DNA from: Actinoplanes sichuanensis
GTDB taxonomy: Bacteria; Actinomycetota; Actinomycetes; Mycobacteriales; Micromonosporaceae
NCBI RefSeq assembly: GCF_033097365.1
Contig: NZ_AP028461.1
Location: 4,402,001 to 4,466,000, forward strand
DNA: 64,000 bases
Reading direction: 5' to 3'
The position numbers were made by a program, and so were the translations under genes. Shown in pieces: positions 1-8,151 of the stretch. Each line of letters begins with the position of its first letter. Position 1 is the stretch's first letter. The notes under the pieces are model-generated. The model worked only from the letters and a program-made list of their open reading frames with translations, had not been told where the DNA came from and ran no database searches.

Positions 1-1
1 G

Positions 2-496
2 TTCTGCGCGGCGTTCGCCGTGTTCGTCGTCTACTGCCGCGACCGTCTCGGCCTATCCGAGGTCGGCTACGGCGTCCTGCTCACCGCCTTCGCCGCAGGT
101 GGACTGCTCGGCGCGGGGGTCGCGGCCCGTCTGAGCCGCCGCTTCGGCAATCCCACTCTGCTGCGCGCCGGACTGATCATCGAGGTGGGGGTCCACCTGA
201 CGCTGGCGGTGACCACCTCACCGTGGACGGCCGCCGCGGTCCTGACGGTCTTCAGCGTCCATACCATGGTGTGGGGCGTGATCACCGCGACGATCGGCCA
301 GCGGACGGTCCCCGACCATTTCCGTGGTCGTGTGTCCAGCGTCTACTTCCTGCTGCAGACCGGCGGGGCGGCGCTGGGGTCCCTGCTCGGTGGCATCCTC
401 GCGGGCGTGTGGTCGATCACCACACCATTCTGGATCGCCGCCGTCGCGATGGTGTTGATCACCGTGTGCGCCTGGCGCCCGCTCGGCGAAGCCTGA
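2..496 (+). CDS. MFS transporter, C-terminal part (5' end outside window)
   Basis: The reading frame is open from base 2 and ends with TGA at 494-496, so only about the last 164 residues of a major facilitator superfamily exporter are present. What is visible is a series of hydrophobic helices and an internal loop with the MFS-type arginine cluster after a glycine-rich helix (GLLGAGVAARLSRRFG). The C-terminal stretch around QRTVPDHFRGRVSS is typical of the actinobacterial MFS group with a conserved P-x-x-x-R-G-R loop, which is usually annotated as enterobactin- or macrolide-type efflux. The substrate cannot be told from this half. A strong hairpin follows the stop directly. Confidence 0.8.
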   Translation, partial: FCAAFAVFVVYCRDRLGLSEVGYGVLLTAFAAGGLLGAGVAARLSRRFGNPTLLRAGLIIEVGVHLTLAVTTSPWTAAAVLTVFSVHTMVWGVITATIGQRTVPDHFRGRVSSVYFLLQTGGAALGSLLGGILAGVWSITTPFWIAAVAMVLITVCAWRPLGEA

Positions 497-499
497 TCG

Positions 500-545
500 G
501 GTTCCTGAGGTACGGCTTGTCCCGCGTGGCCGTACCTCAGGAACC
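500..545 (+). terminator. Perfect 16-bp inverted repeat after MFS gene
   Basis: Arms at 500-515 and 530-545 are exact reverse complements around a 14-nt loop, four bases after the MFS stop. There is no U-tract, which is usual for actinobacterial terminators. Confidence 0.75.
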
Positions 546-785
546 GCTTCGGATTTGATCGGGGTCGCCCGCGGCAGACACCGGCCCGGCCTGCCGCGGT
601 GATGGTGTCGGTGGTCCACGGCCATCGTGATGAGCCGGTACGCCCGGGGCCCGTCGACGCCGGCCCCTAACGGGTCTCGACCTCGCCCCGCCGACACAGA
701 CCAGTCGAACCTTTTGTACCTTTTGTAGCAACTAACCCGATTCCGGGATTGCCCAGTCGTATCCGAAAACAGGCGAGGACAAGTC

Positions 786-1979
786 ATGGCTAAATACACG
801 ATCTTGCGCGATATGAGCCGACAGAACATGGCGGGCCCGTTCGAGGCCGAGATCTCCGAGCGGGAGGGCGCCGTGCCCAGCAGCGCCAGGATCGAGGTCG
901 AGTCGCTGGACAAGCAGGACGTCCGCACACTCGCTCGCGATCCGCAGGTGCGGGCCATCGCGCCGGTCATGCCGATCACACTGATCCGGCCGGTGGACGT
1001 GGAGGGCGCCCAGCCGGAAGCCGCCGCGGCCGGCCCGACCTGGGGCGTCAAGGCGGTCGGCGCCGACGTCTCGGCCCGCACCGGCGCGGGGGTCACGGTG
1101 TGTGTCCTGGACACCGGGATCGACACCGGGCACCAGGCGTTCAGCGGGGTCACGCTGGTGCAGAAGGACTTCACCGGGTCCGGCAACGGCGACAAGGAAG
1201 GCCACGGCACCCACTGCGCGGGCACGATCTTCGGACGCGACGTCGACGACACCCGGATCGGCGTGGCGCGCGGGGTCACCAGGGCGCTCATCGGCAAGGT
1301 CCTGGGCGACGACGGCAGCGGCAGCACCGACGCGATCCTCAGCGGCCTCCACTGGGCGGCGGTCGAGCAGAGCGCCCACGTCATCTCGATGTCGATCGGG
1401 ATCGACCTTCCCGGTTTCGTACGGCGGCAGGTGGAAGCCGGCATGCCGGCGGATCTGGCGACCTCGGCCGCACTGCAGGCGTATCGGGCGAACGTGCGGG
1501 CCTTCGACGCGTTGATGGCGATGATCCGCAGCCGCGAGGTGTTCGAGAACGGCAGCGTGATCGTCGCGGCGGCCGGAAACGCCAGCCGCCGGCAGGTGAA
1601 TCCGAACTTCGAGATCGGCGTCGAGATGCCGGCCGCTGCGGACGGCGTGATCTCGGTGGCCGCCCTGCAGCAACCGGCCAGGGCCCTGCAGGTCGCCCCC
1701 TTCTCCAACACGTTCGCGAACATCAGCGCCCCCGGTGTCGGCGTCATCTCCGCCCGGCTCGGCGGCGGCCTGATCAGCCACAACGGCACGAGTATGGCCG
1801 CACCGCACGTCGCCGGCATCGCCGCACTGTGGTGGGAGCAGATCCTCACCACCGCGGTGCCCGCCACCACGACTCGCGCCGCGGTGGTCGCCAAGCTGCT
1901 GTCCAACGCGACGACGAACGCCTTCGCGCCGGGTGTCGACCCGGCCGACCGCGGGGTGGGCCTGGTCCAGGCCCCGTAG
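786..1979 (+). CDS. S8 (subtilisin-family) serine peptidase without signal peptide
   Basis: A 397-residue peptidase S8 protein. The catalytic triad is visible: Asp109 in VLDTGID, His140 in GHGTHCAG and Ser336 in NGTSMAAPH; the oxyanion-hole Asn265 lies in AAAGN. Residues 1-85 form a short N-terminal part that could be a reduced inhibitor-type prodomain. There is no hydrophobic leader and no C-terminal anchor, so it is either intracellular or exported by a non-Sec route. The start is set by a GCGAGGA ribosome site before ATG 786. The upstream region holds an AT-rich tandem CCTTTTGTA repeat (about 713-730), unusual in this DNA and a possible promoter element. The gene stands alone between two hairpins. 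Confidence 0.88.
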   Translation: MAKYTILRDMSRQNMAGPFEAEISEREGAVPSSARIEVESLDKQDVRTLARDPQVRAIAPVMPITLIRPVDVEGAQPEAAAAGPTWGVKAVGADVSARTGAGVTVCVLDTGIDTGHQAFSGVTLVQKDFTGSGNGDKEGHGTHCAGTIFGRDVDDTRIGVARGVTRALIGKVLGDDGSGSTDAILSGLHWAAVEQSAHVISMSIGIDLPGFVRRQVEAGMPADLATSAALQAYRANVRAFDALMAMIRSREVFENGSVIVAAAGNASRRQVNPNFEIGVEMPAAADGVISVAALQQPARALQVAPFSNTFANISAPGVGVISARLGGGLISHNGTSMAAPHVAGIAALWWEQILTTAVPATTTRAAVVAKLLSNATTNAFAPGVDPADRGVGLVQAP

Positions 1980-2083
1980 TCCGCCGGAGCCGTCGCCCGG
2001 CGAACCGCGGGCCGGTTCGGTCGTGCGGTGCGGGCGGTTCCGCGTCGGTGTCGCTTTCCGAAGTCGTCTGCACAGGTAGGTGA

Positions 2084-2121
2084 GGTGCCGGATCCCGCCA
2101 TACAGCGCGGGATCCGGCACC
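2084..2121 (+). terminator. 15-bp hairpin terminator after S8 peptidase
   Basis: Perfect arms GGTGCCGGATCCCGC (2084-2098) and its complement (2107-2121), with an 8-nt loop. It isolates the peptidase gene from the Zur-type promoter that begins just downstream. Confidence 0.75.
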
Positions 2122-2127
2122 CCGACG

Positions 2128-2152
2128 ACTTTACAATGAAAACCGTTTCCAA
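2128..2152 (+). promoter_or_regulatory. Zur-type operator 1 with overlapping -10 box
   Basis: TGAAAACCGTTTCCA at 2137-2151 is a near-palindrome around a central C and matches the actinobacterial Zur pattern. A TACAAT -10 hexamer lies directly 5' (2132-2137), so a bound repressor would cover the transcription start. The 25 bases 2128-2152 recur exactly at 3011-3035. It drives the CobW-like remnant and the bL31 gene. Confidence 0.75.
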
Positions 2153-2164
2153 CAAGATGTTGGT

Positions 2165-2724
2165 GTGAGCGCGAACCCGATCACCGACACCCTGCCCGTC
2201 ACCGTGCCGCCCAGCCTCTCCCCCGACGCCGTCCATGCGATCGCCCAAGCGCTGCCGCTCGCGAACCGGCACGACCTCACCGCCATCCGCGACGGTGTGC
2301 TGCGGCACTCGGCCGCCGAGCTGATCGAGGACGCCACCACCGAGCCGGCGCACGGCCGCGCCTCCTGCACCCCGCGCGAGGACGTGCCGCCCACCCCGAT
2401 ACGCCTCGCCGTGGAGCCCGCCTCCGAGCACTGCATCGTCGACGCCACCCCGGTCACCGCCGCGATCCGACTCGACTCCTACGCCACCGTCGTCGACGCC
2501 CTGGAGCTCAACCGCGTCGGCACCCCGGTCCACCGGCTCGAGCCCTGGTCGATCCAGGTGACCGGCACACCCTTCACGCCCTGATCGGCCTGCACCTCGA
2601 CCACACCGCCATCACCGAACCGCTCCACGGCCGCCTGCCCACCGACCCCCAACTCGCCGACGCCTTCGACGCCTGGCGTCGCCCGCCGACCGACGACATC
2701 ACCACCGAGGAGAACCCACCGTGA
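2165..2724 (+). pseudogene. Decayed COG0523 (CobW-like) paralogue, frameshifted
   Basis: From GTG 2165 the frame runs 139 codons to a TGA at 2582. The protein resembles actinobacterial CobW-like partners: AHGRASCTPREDV looks like the usual AHG-C-x-SCT-x-REDV metal site with the first Cys changed to Arg, and RLDSYATVVDA matches the post-GTPase strand. No Walker A motif is present. Coding character continues in the -1 frame from about 2566 ([12 protein letters not shown] onward) to a TGA at 2722-2724 that overlaps the GTG of the bL31 gene. This implies one indel near 2566-2570 and original translational coupling. The family assignment is by motif only. It could be a non-functional relic or an assembly error in a divergent but live gene. 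Confidence 0.5.
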
Positions 2725-2981
2725 AACCCGGCATCCACCCCGACTACCACCCCGTCGTCTACCGCGACCGCAGCGCGGGCTTCGCCTTCCTCACCCGGTC
2801 CACCGCCACCAGCGACAAGACCGTCGAATGGGAGGACGGCAACACCTACCCGGTGATCGACGTGGAGATCTCCGCAGCCAGCCACCCGTTCTGGACGGGC
2901 CGGAAGCGGCTGCTCGACACCGCCGGCCGGGTGGAGAGGTTCCGCGCCAAGTACGCCCGCAAGGCCGACCGCCGGCTCTGA
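2721..2981 (+). CDS. rpmE2: 50S ribosomal protein bL31 type B (zinc-free paralogue)
   Basis: An 86-residue bL31. It opens [18 protein letters not shown] and carries [12 protein letters not shown] and the [16 protein letters not shown] block of type B bL31. It has no CxxC pair, so it does not bind zinc. In actinobacteria such C-minus paralogues replace the zinc form when Zur is released under zinc limitation, freeing ribosomal zinc. GTG 2721 follows GAGGAG and overlaps the stop of the upstream remnant. The second Zur-type promoter begins 30 bases after its stop. Confidence 0.93.
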   Translation: MKPGIHPDYHPVVYRDRSAGFAFLTRSTATSDKTVEWEDGNTYPVIDVEISAASHPFWTGRKRLLDTAGRVERFRAKYARKADRRL

Positions 2982-3010
2982 TCTACACGCCCGGGCATGG
3001 GGCATCCCTC

Positions 3011-3035
3011 ACTTTACAATGAAAACCGTTTCCAA
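3011..3035 (+). promoter_or_regulatory. Zur-type operator 2 with overlapping -10 box
   Basis: An exact copy of the 25-base promoter/operator block at 2128-2152, including TACAAT and TGAAAACCGTTTCCA (3020-3034). It lies 44 bases before a 23-codon frame and 112 bases before the CobW gene. Confidence 0.75.
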
Positions 3036-3078
3036 AATGCGGATCAGCTCTCAGTTCCGGCAGAAGAAGGACCTCCAC

Positions 3079-3150
3079 ATGGCAGTCGCGAAGCGGCACA
3101 CCTCGCACACCGACACCCGACGACTCCACCCCCGCAACGGACAGCGATGA
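3079..3150 (+). CDS. 23-residue peptide, possible bL32 remnant or leader, coupled to cobW
   Basis: ATG 3079, preceded by AGAAGGA, opens a 23-codon frame whose TGA overlaps the ATG of the CobW gene (ATGA). The peptide [15 protein letters not shown] resembles the start of bL32 (compare [15 protein letters not shown] encoded at 5597) but stops early. It may be a truncated bL32 duplicate kept as a translational coupler, or a chance leader. No other function can be proposed. Confidence 0.45.
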   Translation: MAVAKRHTSHTDTRRLHPRNGQR

Positions 3151-4385
3151 GCGCCACGACCACACCCGCACGCCTGCCGGTCACCGTCCTGTCCGGATTC
3201 CTCGGCGCCGGCAAGACCACCCTGCTCAACCACGTGCTCGCCAACCGCGACGGACTGCGCGTCGCGGTCATCGTCAACGACATGAGCGAGATCAACATCG
3301 ACGGAGCCCTGGTACGCGACGGCGGAACCCTGTCGCGCACCGAGGAACGCCTCATCGAGATGACCAACGGCTGCATCTGCTGCACACTGCGCGACGACCT
3401 GCTCGGCGAGGTGGCCGACCTCGCCCGGCAGGGCCGCTTCGACTACCTGCTCATCGAGTCCAGCGGCATCTCCGAACCGCTGCCAGTCGCCGCCACGTTC
3501 GCGTTCGGCATCGACGAGCACGACCGGGTGCTGGCCGACATCGCCCGGCTCGACACCATGGTCACCGTCGTCGACGCACCGCACCTCATCGCGCAGATCA
3601 ACGCCGGGGAGACCCTCGAGGGGCGCGGCCTGGCGGCCTTCGAGGACGACGATCGTACGATCGCGGATCTGCTCGTCGATCAGCTGGAATTCGCCGACGT
3701 CGTCGTGATCAACAAGACCGACCTGGTCACCGCCGGTGAACTCGCCCAAGTGCAGGCACTGGTGACCCGACTCAACCCGCGCGCCCGGCAGATCCGCTCG
3801 ACGTTCGGCCGGGTCTCCCCCACCGACCTGCTCGACACCGGCAGCTTCGACATGGACGCCGCCGAGACGGCACCCGGCTGGGTCGCCGAACTCAACGGCG
3901 AACACATCCCCGAAACCATCGAGTACGGCATCGACAGCCTGCTGTTCCGCGCCCCCGAGCCCTTTCATCCGCAGCGACTGTGGGATTTCCTCGATCACGC
4001 GGTCACCGGGTACGGCGTACTGCGCTCCAAGGGTTTCCTCTGGCTCGCCACCCGTCCCGGCATGATCGGGTTGTGGTCGCAGGCGGGTCCCCACGGCCGC
4101 TGCGACCCCGCCGGCGTGCCGGTCGCCGTGTCCGGTGAATGGCCCGCCGACGAGGACGAACGCGCCGACCTGGAGCAGCACTGGCATCCGACCTTCGGCG
4201 ACCGTCGGCAGGAACTGGTCTTCATCGGCGTCCGACTGCCCACCGACGAGCTGCACGAAGGCCTGCTCGGCTGCCTGCTGACCGCCGAGGAACTGGCCGC
4301 GGGCGAGGACGTCTGGCGCACCTGGCCGGACCCGTTCCCCGCATGGTCTCTCGACGAGGTGCAACCCCATGTCCACCAGCACTGA
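3147..4385 (+). CDS. COG0523 GTPase, CobW/ZigA-type zinc metallochaperone
   Basis: A 412-residue G3E GTPase. Walker [10 protein letters not shown] is at residues 17-25, the metal-binding GCICC at 75-79 (Cys76, 78, 79), and the base-specificity motif NKTD at 189-192. A CobW C-terminal domain follows from about residue 290. Family knowledge: members of this group under Zur control deliver zinc to target enzymes in starvation. The GTPase acts in the cytosol. ATG 3147 overlaps the stop of the 23-codon frame; its own stop overlaps the next gene by 17 bases, so the three form one Zur-controlled operon. Confidence 0.92.
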   Translation: MSATTTPARLPVTVLSGFLGAGKTTLLNHVLANRDGLRVAVIVNDMSEINIDGALVRDGGTLSRTEERLIEMTNGCICCTLRDDLLGEVADLARQGRFDYLLIESSGISEPLPVAATFAFGIDEHDRVLADIARLDTMVTVVDAPHLIAQINAGETLEGRGLAAFEDDDRTIADLLVDQLEFADVVVINKTDLVTAGELAQVQALVTRLNPRARQIRSTFGRVSPTDLLDTGSFDMDAAETAPGWVAELNGEHIPETIEYGIDSLLFRAPEPFHPQRLWDFLDHAVTGYGVLRSKGFLWLATRPGMIGLWSQAGPHGRCDPAGVPVAVSGEWPADEDERADLEQHWHPTFGDRRQELVFIGVRLPTDELHEGLLGCLLTAEELAAGEDVWRTWPDPFPAWSLDEVQPHVHQH

Positions 4386-5295
4386 CATGGTGTTCTGCGG
4401 GTTCTGGCCGCACGCCGTCGCCGAGGTGGCGGGCCGATTCGCCGTACTGCCGGAGACGGCCGAGCCGGATCAGATCCGCACCGCGGGCCGGCCGAACCCG
4501 CCCGTCGTCACGGTCGTACCCGCCGACCTGCTGCTCGACGGCCTGACCGACGAACGGTCGTTGCGGGACGTGGGACTGCACCGCGACGACGCCGACGAGC
4601 GCGGGATCGGTGATCTGATCGCCCGGCAGATCGAACAGGCCGACGCCGTCCTGTTGACCGGAGACCTCGACGACGACTGGGAGACCGAGCAGCTACGGGT
4701 GCTGCTGCGCCGGCTCGCGCCGTGGGCCGCGCACCCGCTTCCCGGCGACTCGCTGACCTCGGTCACCGGCAGCACGGAGCCGGTCGAGGCGACCTGCCGC
4801 GGGCTGCGCGGACACGCTGTCGGCGTCCACGAGCCACTGCCCGCGCACGGGGTGAGCGCCTGCATCTTCCGGGCCCGCCGCCCGCTGCATCCCGGCCGAC
4901 TGCACGACGCACTCGACGACATCACCGCCGGCGTGCTCCGCTCACGCGGGCACTTCTGGCTCGCCAGCCGCCCCGACCTGGTCATGATCTGGGAGTCGGC
5001 GGGCGACCTCGGCATCGGGCCGCACAGTGGCTGGCTGGACCAGCTGCCCGCCGAGCACTGGGACGAAGTCGACGCCGAACGCCGGTTGGCCGCGGCCCTG
5101 GACTGGGACCCGTACTACGGCGACCGGCACCATCATCTGTCCTTCACCGGCATCGACCTGGACCCGGTGCGCCTCCATCGTCTTCTCGACGGTTGCCTGC
5201 TCACCGACGACGAGCTGTCGCGCGGCGAGCGGCACTGGCGCACCCTGCCGGACCCGTTCCGGCGGGCCTACCCCTCGGTGGCGGCGGACGTCTGA
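4369..5295 (+). CDS. CobW-like protein lacking the GTPase motifs
   Basis: A 308-residue partner of the preceding GTPase. Its C-terminal half aligns by eye with the CobW C-terminal domain ([56 protein letters not shown]), in the same order as in the upstream protein. The N-terminal half has no Walker A, no CxCC and no NKxD, so GTP hydrolysis is unlikely. A histidine cluster (GDRHHHLSF) may bind metal. The start overlaps the cobW stop; ATG 4387 is an alternative. I infer a regulatory or scaffold partner of the metallochaperone. Confidence 0.8.
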   Translation: MSTSTDMVFCGFWPHAVAEVAGRFAVLPETAEPDQIRTAGRPNPPVVTVVPADLLLDGLTDERSLRDVGLHRDDADERGIGDLIARQIEQADAVLLTGDLDDDWETEQLRVLLRRLAPWAAHPLPGDSLTSVTGSTEPVEATCRGLRGHAVGVHEPLPAHGVSACIFRARRPLHPGRLHDALDDITAGVLRSRGHFWLASRPDLVMIWESAGDLGIGPHSGWLDQLPAEHWDEVDAERRLAAALDWDPYYGDRHHHLSFTGIDLDPVRLHRLLDGCLLTDDELSRGERHWRTLPDPFRRAYPSVAADV

Positions 5296-5420
5296 TCGGC
5301 CGCGCCCGCAGGCAACAGCGCTTCGCTGAGCAGTGCGCAGGCGTCGACCCGCCGCTGCTGCGACGCACCCACCGTCGGTGAGCGCGTCGCGGCAGTGGCC
5401 GAGCCGGCCTCGGCGACGAC

Positions 5421-5597
5421 TCAGTGCAAGGTGCTCAGGTCGATGTATCCGCGCTCGACCGCACGAACGAGACGACGGGGAACCTGATAGACGACGCCAC
5501 CGACGTGGAGGGGCACCAGGTCGATCGGCGCGGCCTTCCAGTTCGAACGGCGATGGCGGGTGTTGCTGCGTGAGGTCCGCCGCTTGGGGACAGCCAT
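5421..5597 (-). CDS. rpmF2: 50S ribosomal protein bL32, cysteine-free
   Basis: A 58-residue bL32 beginning [20 protein letters not shown]. The usual zinc ribbon cysteines of bL32 are absent: the protein has no Cys at all, and the region [17 protein letters not shown] replaces the CxxC strands. It is therefore the zinc-independent form. ATG 5597 follows a clear AAGGAG site. The third Zur-type box lies about 75 bases upstream on the same strand. It converges with the CobW-like gene. Confidence 0.92.
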   Translation of the reverse strand: MAVPKRRTSRSNTRHRRSNWKAAPIDLVPLHVGGVVYQVPRRLVRAVERGYIDLSTLH

Positions 5598-5669
5598 GTG
5601 CGACTCCTTCGAGGAGGTTGGTCGCGGTCAGGAAGCCGTGCTTCACGCCGGCCCCCATAAACCGCTTAA

Positions 5670-5689
5670 CGATAACGGTTTTCATTATA
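5670..5689 (-). promoter_or_regulatory. Zur-type operator 3 with -10 box for bL32
   Basis: On the minus strand TATAAT (5689-5684) runs straight into TGAAAACCGTTATCG (5684-5670). This is the same -10/operator geometry as the other two sites and differs at two positions of the box. It points to the bL32 gene; the CDF gene lies on the other side, 150 bases away. Confidence 0.75.
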
Positions 5690-5838
5690 TATACGGCCGG
5701 TCCCGCGTGAACCACCGCCACGCAAGGCGGCGTCCACGTCGACGGAACGGACAATTCGCACCTATGTGTGGTAGGCGGAACGGTGGCAATGTCTGCATAG
5801 TTCGGCGCCGGCCCCGCCGACGGCGGAAAGCTGGGCAC

Positions 5839-6756
5839 ATGGGAGCCGGACACAACCACGGGACTCATGCCTTCTTCGACAACAGCGGCGAACATCAGCG
5901 CCGCCTCTGGAGCGTGGCCGTCCTTCTGACGGTCTTCATGCTCGCCGAGACGGCCGCCGCGGTGACCACCGGATCACTCGCCCTGCTCTCCGACGCAGGC
6001 CACATGTTCACCGACGTGCTGGCGATCGCGATGACGTTGACGGCGATCACGGCCGCACGCCGGGCCGGCACCGACTCCGGGCGCACCTACGGCCTCTATC
6101 GGCTGGAGGTGCTCGCGGCGCTGGCCAACGCCGCCCTGCTCACCGGAGTCGCCGGCTTCGTGCTGGTGCAGGCGGCACGCCGGTTCACCGACCCACCGCA
6201 CGTACCGGCCGGGTGGATGCTGCTGGTCGCGGTCGGCGGACTCGTCGCGAATCTCGCCGCCTTCGCCCTCCTACGGTCCGGAGCCCGGGAGAACATCGGC
6301 GTACGGGGCGCGTATCTGGAAGTGCTCGGAGACCTCATCGGCTCCGCCGGGGTGATCCTGGCAGCGGTGATCATCGGCGTCACCGGCTGGACGTACGCGG
6401 ATCCCATCGTCGCCGTCCTGGTCGCCCTGATGATCCTGCCCCGAACCTTCGCATTGGGCCGATCAGCGATCCGCATCCTGGTACAGGCCGCGCCGGAGCA
6501 TGTGGACATGGCCGAGGTCCGGGAGCGGCTGGCAGCCGTGCCGGGTGTCCGTGACGTCCACAATCTGCACGTCTGGACGCTCACCGAGGGCATGGATGTG
6601 GCGTCGGCACACCTGAGCCTGGACCCGAGAGCCGAGCTGAGCACGGTTCTCTCGACGGCCCGGGAGGCTTTGCACGAGGGTTTCCACATCGACCATGCCA
6701 CGCTCCAGCTGGAACCGGCCGGGGAACAAGGCCACTGCACACCGACCAGCTGGTGA
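5839..6756 (+). CDS. Cation diffusion facilitator, CzcD/ZitB-type zinc exporter
   Basis: A 305-residue CDF antiporter. The N-terminus is His-rich (HNHGTH). Six transmembrane helices follow, with the conserved SLALLSDAGHMFTD motif in helix II and a matching helix V (LGDLIGSAGVILAA) whose Asp forms the transport site. The cytosolic C-terminal domain (HNLHVWTLTEGMDVASAHL) is the dimerising metal sensor. It should export Zn2+ (possibly Co2+ or Cd2+) for protons. ATG 5839 follows GGAAAG. It sits beside, but divergent from, the Zur block; import-side genes and an exporter together make this a zinc-homeostasis locus. Confidence 0.9.
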   Translation: MGAGHNHGTHAFFDNSGEHQRRLWSVAVLLTVFMLAETAAAVTTGSLALLSDAGHMFTDVLAIAMTLTAITAARRAGTDSGRTYGLYRLEVLAALANAALLTGVAGFVLVQAARRFTDPPHVPAGWMLLVAVGGLVANLAAFALLRSGARENIGVRGAYLEVLGDLIGSAGVILAAVIIGVTGWTYADPIVAVLVALMILPRTFALGRSAIRILVQAAPEHVDMAEVRERLAAVPGVRDVHNLHVWTLTEGMDVASAHLSLDPRAELSTVLSTAREALHEGFHIDHATLQLEPAGEQGHCTPTSW

Positions 6757-6827
6757 ATGCGGCGCCCGGCTTCCGGCCGAGAGCCCGGAACGGTCCGTCG
6801 GCGCACACCTCGACGCCGCGCGGCCAC

Positions 6828-7292
6828 GAACTCGCCGAGCAGGCGCACGGGGTCGACGCCCTGCTCGCCGAAATCCAGCACGCCGACGCCGGCCGCCACA
6901 ACGACGACACCGCTGTCCTGTACCTACGCTGGCCTACCGATCGGCCGGCACTCAACCGACACTGACGCAGGCGATGGTTGTCCCTGGAGATCACAGTACC
7001 GTCCACGCCCTCATCGACCAGTTGCGGCTGCTGGAACAGTCATGGTCACTGAACGTCCCCGCAACGGCATGTTCGCGACCGTCTGCGGCGTCGGATCGGC
7101 GCTCGCGGCTGCAGGCCTGCTGCTCTTCGACGACGGGTTCATCGGAAGCTTCCGTGAGGACGGCGCCCCGCATTGGCGAGGCACCGTTGCGTCGAACTCG
7201 AAGTAGGCAGAAACCAGCGTCGATGCCCTGGTGGCCGTGGTCCGGCATGCCGACTCCGGATGCCACAACGACGACACCCGTCCTTTACCCGC
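6828..7292 (+). pseudogene. Two relics of a PP2C (RsbU/SpoIIE-type) C-terminus in a gene-poor stretch
   Basis: Between the CDF gene and the cold-shock gene (6757-7672) there is no convincing intact gene. Two short stretches encode the same motif: DALLAEIQHADAGRHNDDTA near 6857-6916 and DALVAVVRHADSGCHNDDT near 7222-7278. Both look like the extreme C-terminus of PP2C-type phosphatases, where an Asp-Asp-Thr/Val ends the metal site. No phosphatase core is present. They read as decayed duplicates of one gene end. A weak 48-codon frame with a good ribosome site begins at 7521 but has no recognisable product. Confidence 0.35.
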
Positions 7293-7621
7293 GACGGGAC
7301 CACCGATCGGCTGTCATCGCATGGACCCGGCCGGTAGCCGTGTCTACAGTGAGGCGAACGGATGGCGCAGCCGATGCATCGCCTGCTGATCACGGTCCGA
7401 GACCCGAACCTCGAGTGTCGGATCCTCCGCAACGGATGGAGCCAGGAACGGTGTCAGGCTTCCGACGGGGGTGACCGGAGCCGGGCGACGGAAACGCGAG
7501 AGATCAGAAAGGGAGCATGAAATGGGCGGGTACGGCACATTGGTGATCGTCGCCATAGGGGGCCTTTCTCGAACGGCACTTCTTATCGAAGCCCGGCCGC
7601 GATTTACAGGTTCGGAAAATG

Positions 7622-7659
7622 CCGACGGCGGCTCGCTGAACCAGTCGAGCCGCCGTCGG
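7622..7659 (-). terminator. 14-bp hairpin terminator of cold-shock gene
   Basis: Perfect arms 7622-7635 and 7646-7659 with a 10-nt loop, 13 bases beyond the cold-shock stop codon. Confidence 0.75.
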
Positions 7660-7672
7660 TGGTGATTTGAGG

Positions 7673-7876
7673 TCAGATGGCGCGGATGTTCTCGGCCTGC
7701 GGGCCCTTCTGGCCCTGCGTGATGTCGAACTCCACCCGCTGGTTCTCGTCGAGGCTGCGGAAGCCGCTCGCCGAGATCGCCGAGAAGTGGGCGAACACGT
7801 CGGGGCCACCCTCATCCTGGGTGATGAAGCCGAAACCCTTGTCGCCGTTGAACCACTTCACGGTACCTGTAACCAT
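7673..7876 (-). CDS. Cold-shock protein, CspA family
   Basis: A 67-residue single cold-shock domain. RNP1-like KGFGFIT and RNP2-like VFAHFSAI are intact, and the start [14 protein letters not shown] is typical. It acts as an RNA chaperone in the cytosol. A long untranslated leader with a stem-loop lies upstream, as is common for csp genes. The stop is followed by a strong terminator. Confidence 0.95.
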   Translation of the reverse strand: MVTGTVKWFNGDKGFGFITQDEGGPDVFAHFSAISASGFRSLDENQRVEFDITQGQKGPQAENIRAI

Positions 7877-7970
7877 GTCTTTTCCTTAGCAAGCTGTCGG
7901 AGTCCGCACTGTGCGGACTCTCACGCCGCCGCGTTGATCACCCGCGCCGAACCGGCACGGAAAACGAAAA

Positions 7971-8002
7971 CGCCTGGCGGGCTTCAGATAACCCATCAGG
8001 CG
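7971..8002 (-). promoter_or_regulatory. Stem-loop in cold-shock mRNA leader
   Basis: CGCCTG (7971-7976) pairs with CAGGCG (7997-8002), with a shorter GGG/CCC inner stem. It is about 100 bases upstream of the csp start, where leader structures usually modulate csp translation. Function is inferred. Confidence 0.35.
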
Positions 8003-8151
8003 CCGAAAACGTCTACGGAAATCAAAACTGCAACGACGTAACCGTAGCACGGAAATTCGGCTCCGAGCCGAAATTCTGCCACCCGTTCCGGCTTGGCGCT
8101 CCCGGCACCGGTTTTTGCGGCCGACGTGGGCCTATCCGCAAGGATGAGACG

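Noticed and set aside
218..2533. Long minus-strand open frame of about 770 codons opposite the S8 peptidase
   Set aside because: High-GC codon bias leaves the antisense frame open; its translation is low-complexity Arg/Pro/Ala/Ser with no domain, and it overlaps genes with clear motifs.
3051..4388. Antisense open frame of about 445 codons opposite cobW
   Set aside because: It mirrors the codon bias of the real gene, which has Walker A, CxCC and NKxD motifs.
5670..5839. Zur control of the CDF exporter through operator 3
   Set aside because: The -10/operator module points to bL32 on the minus strand, and an exporter would be expected to respond to zinc excess, not starvation.
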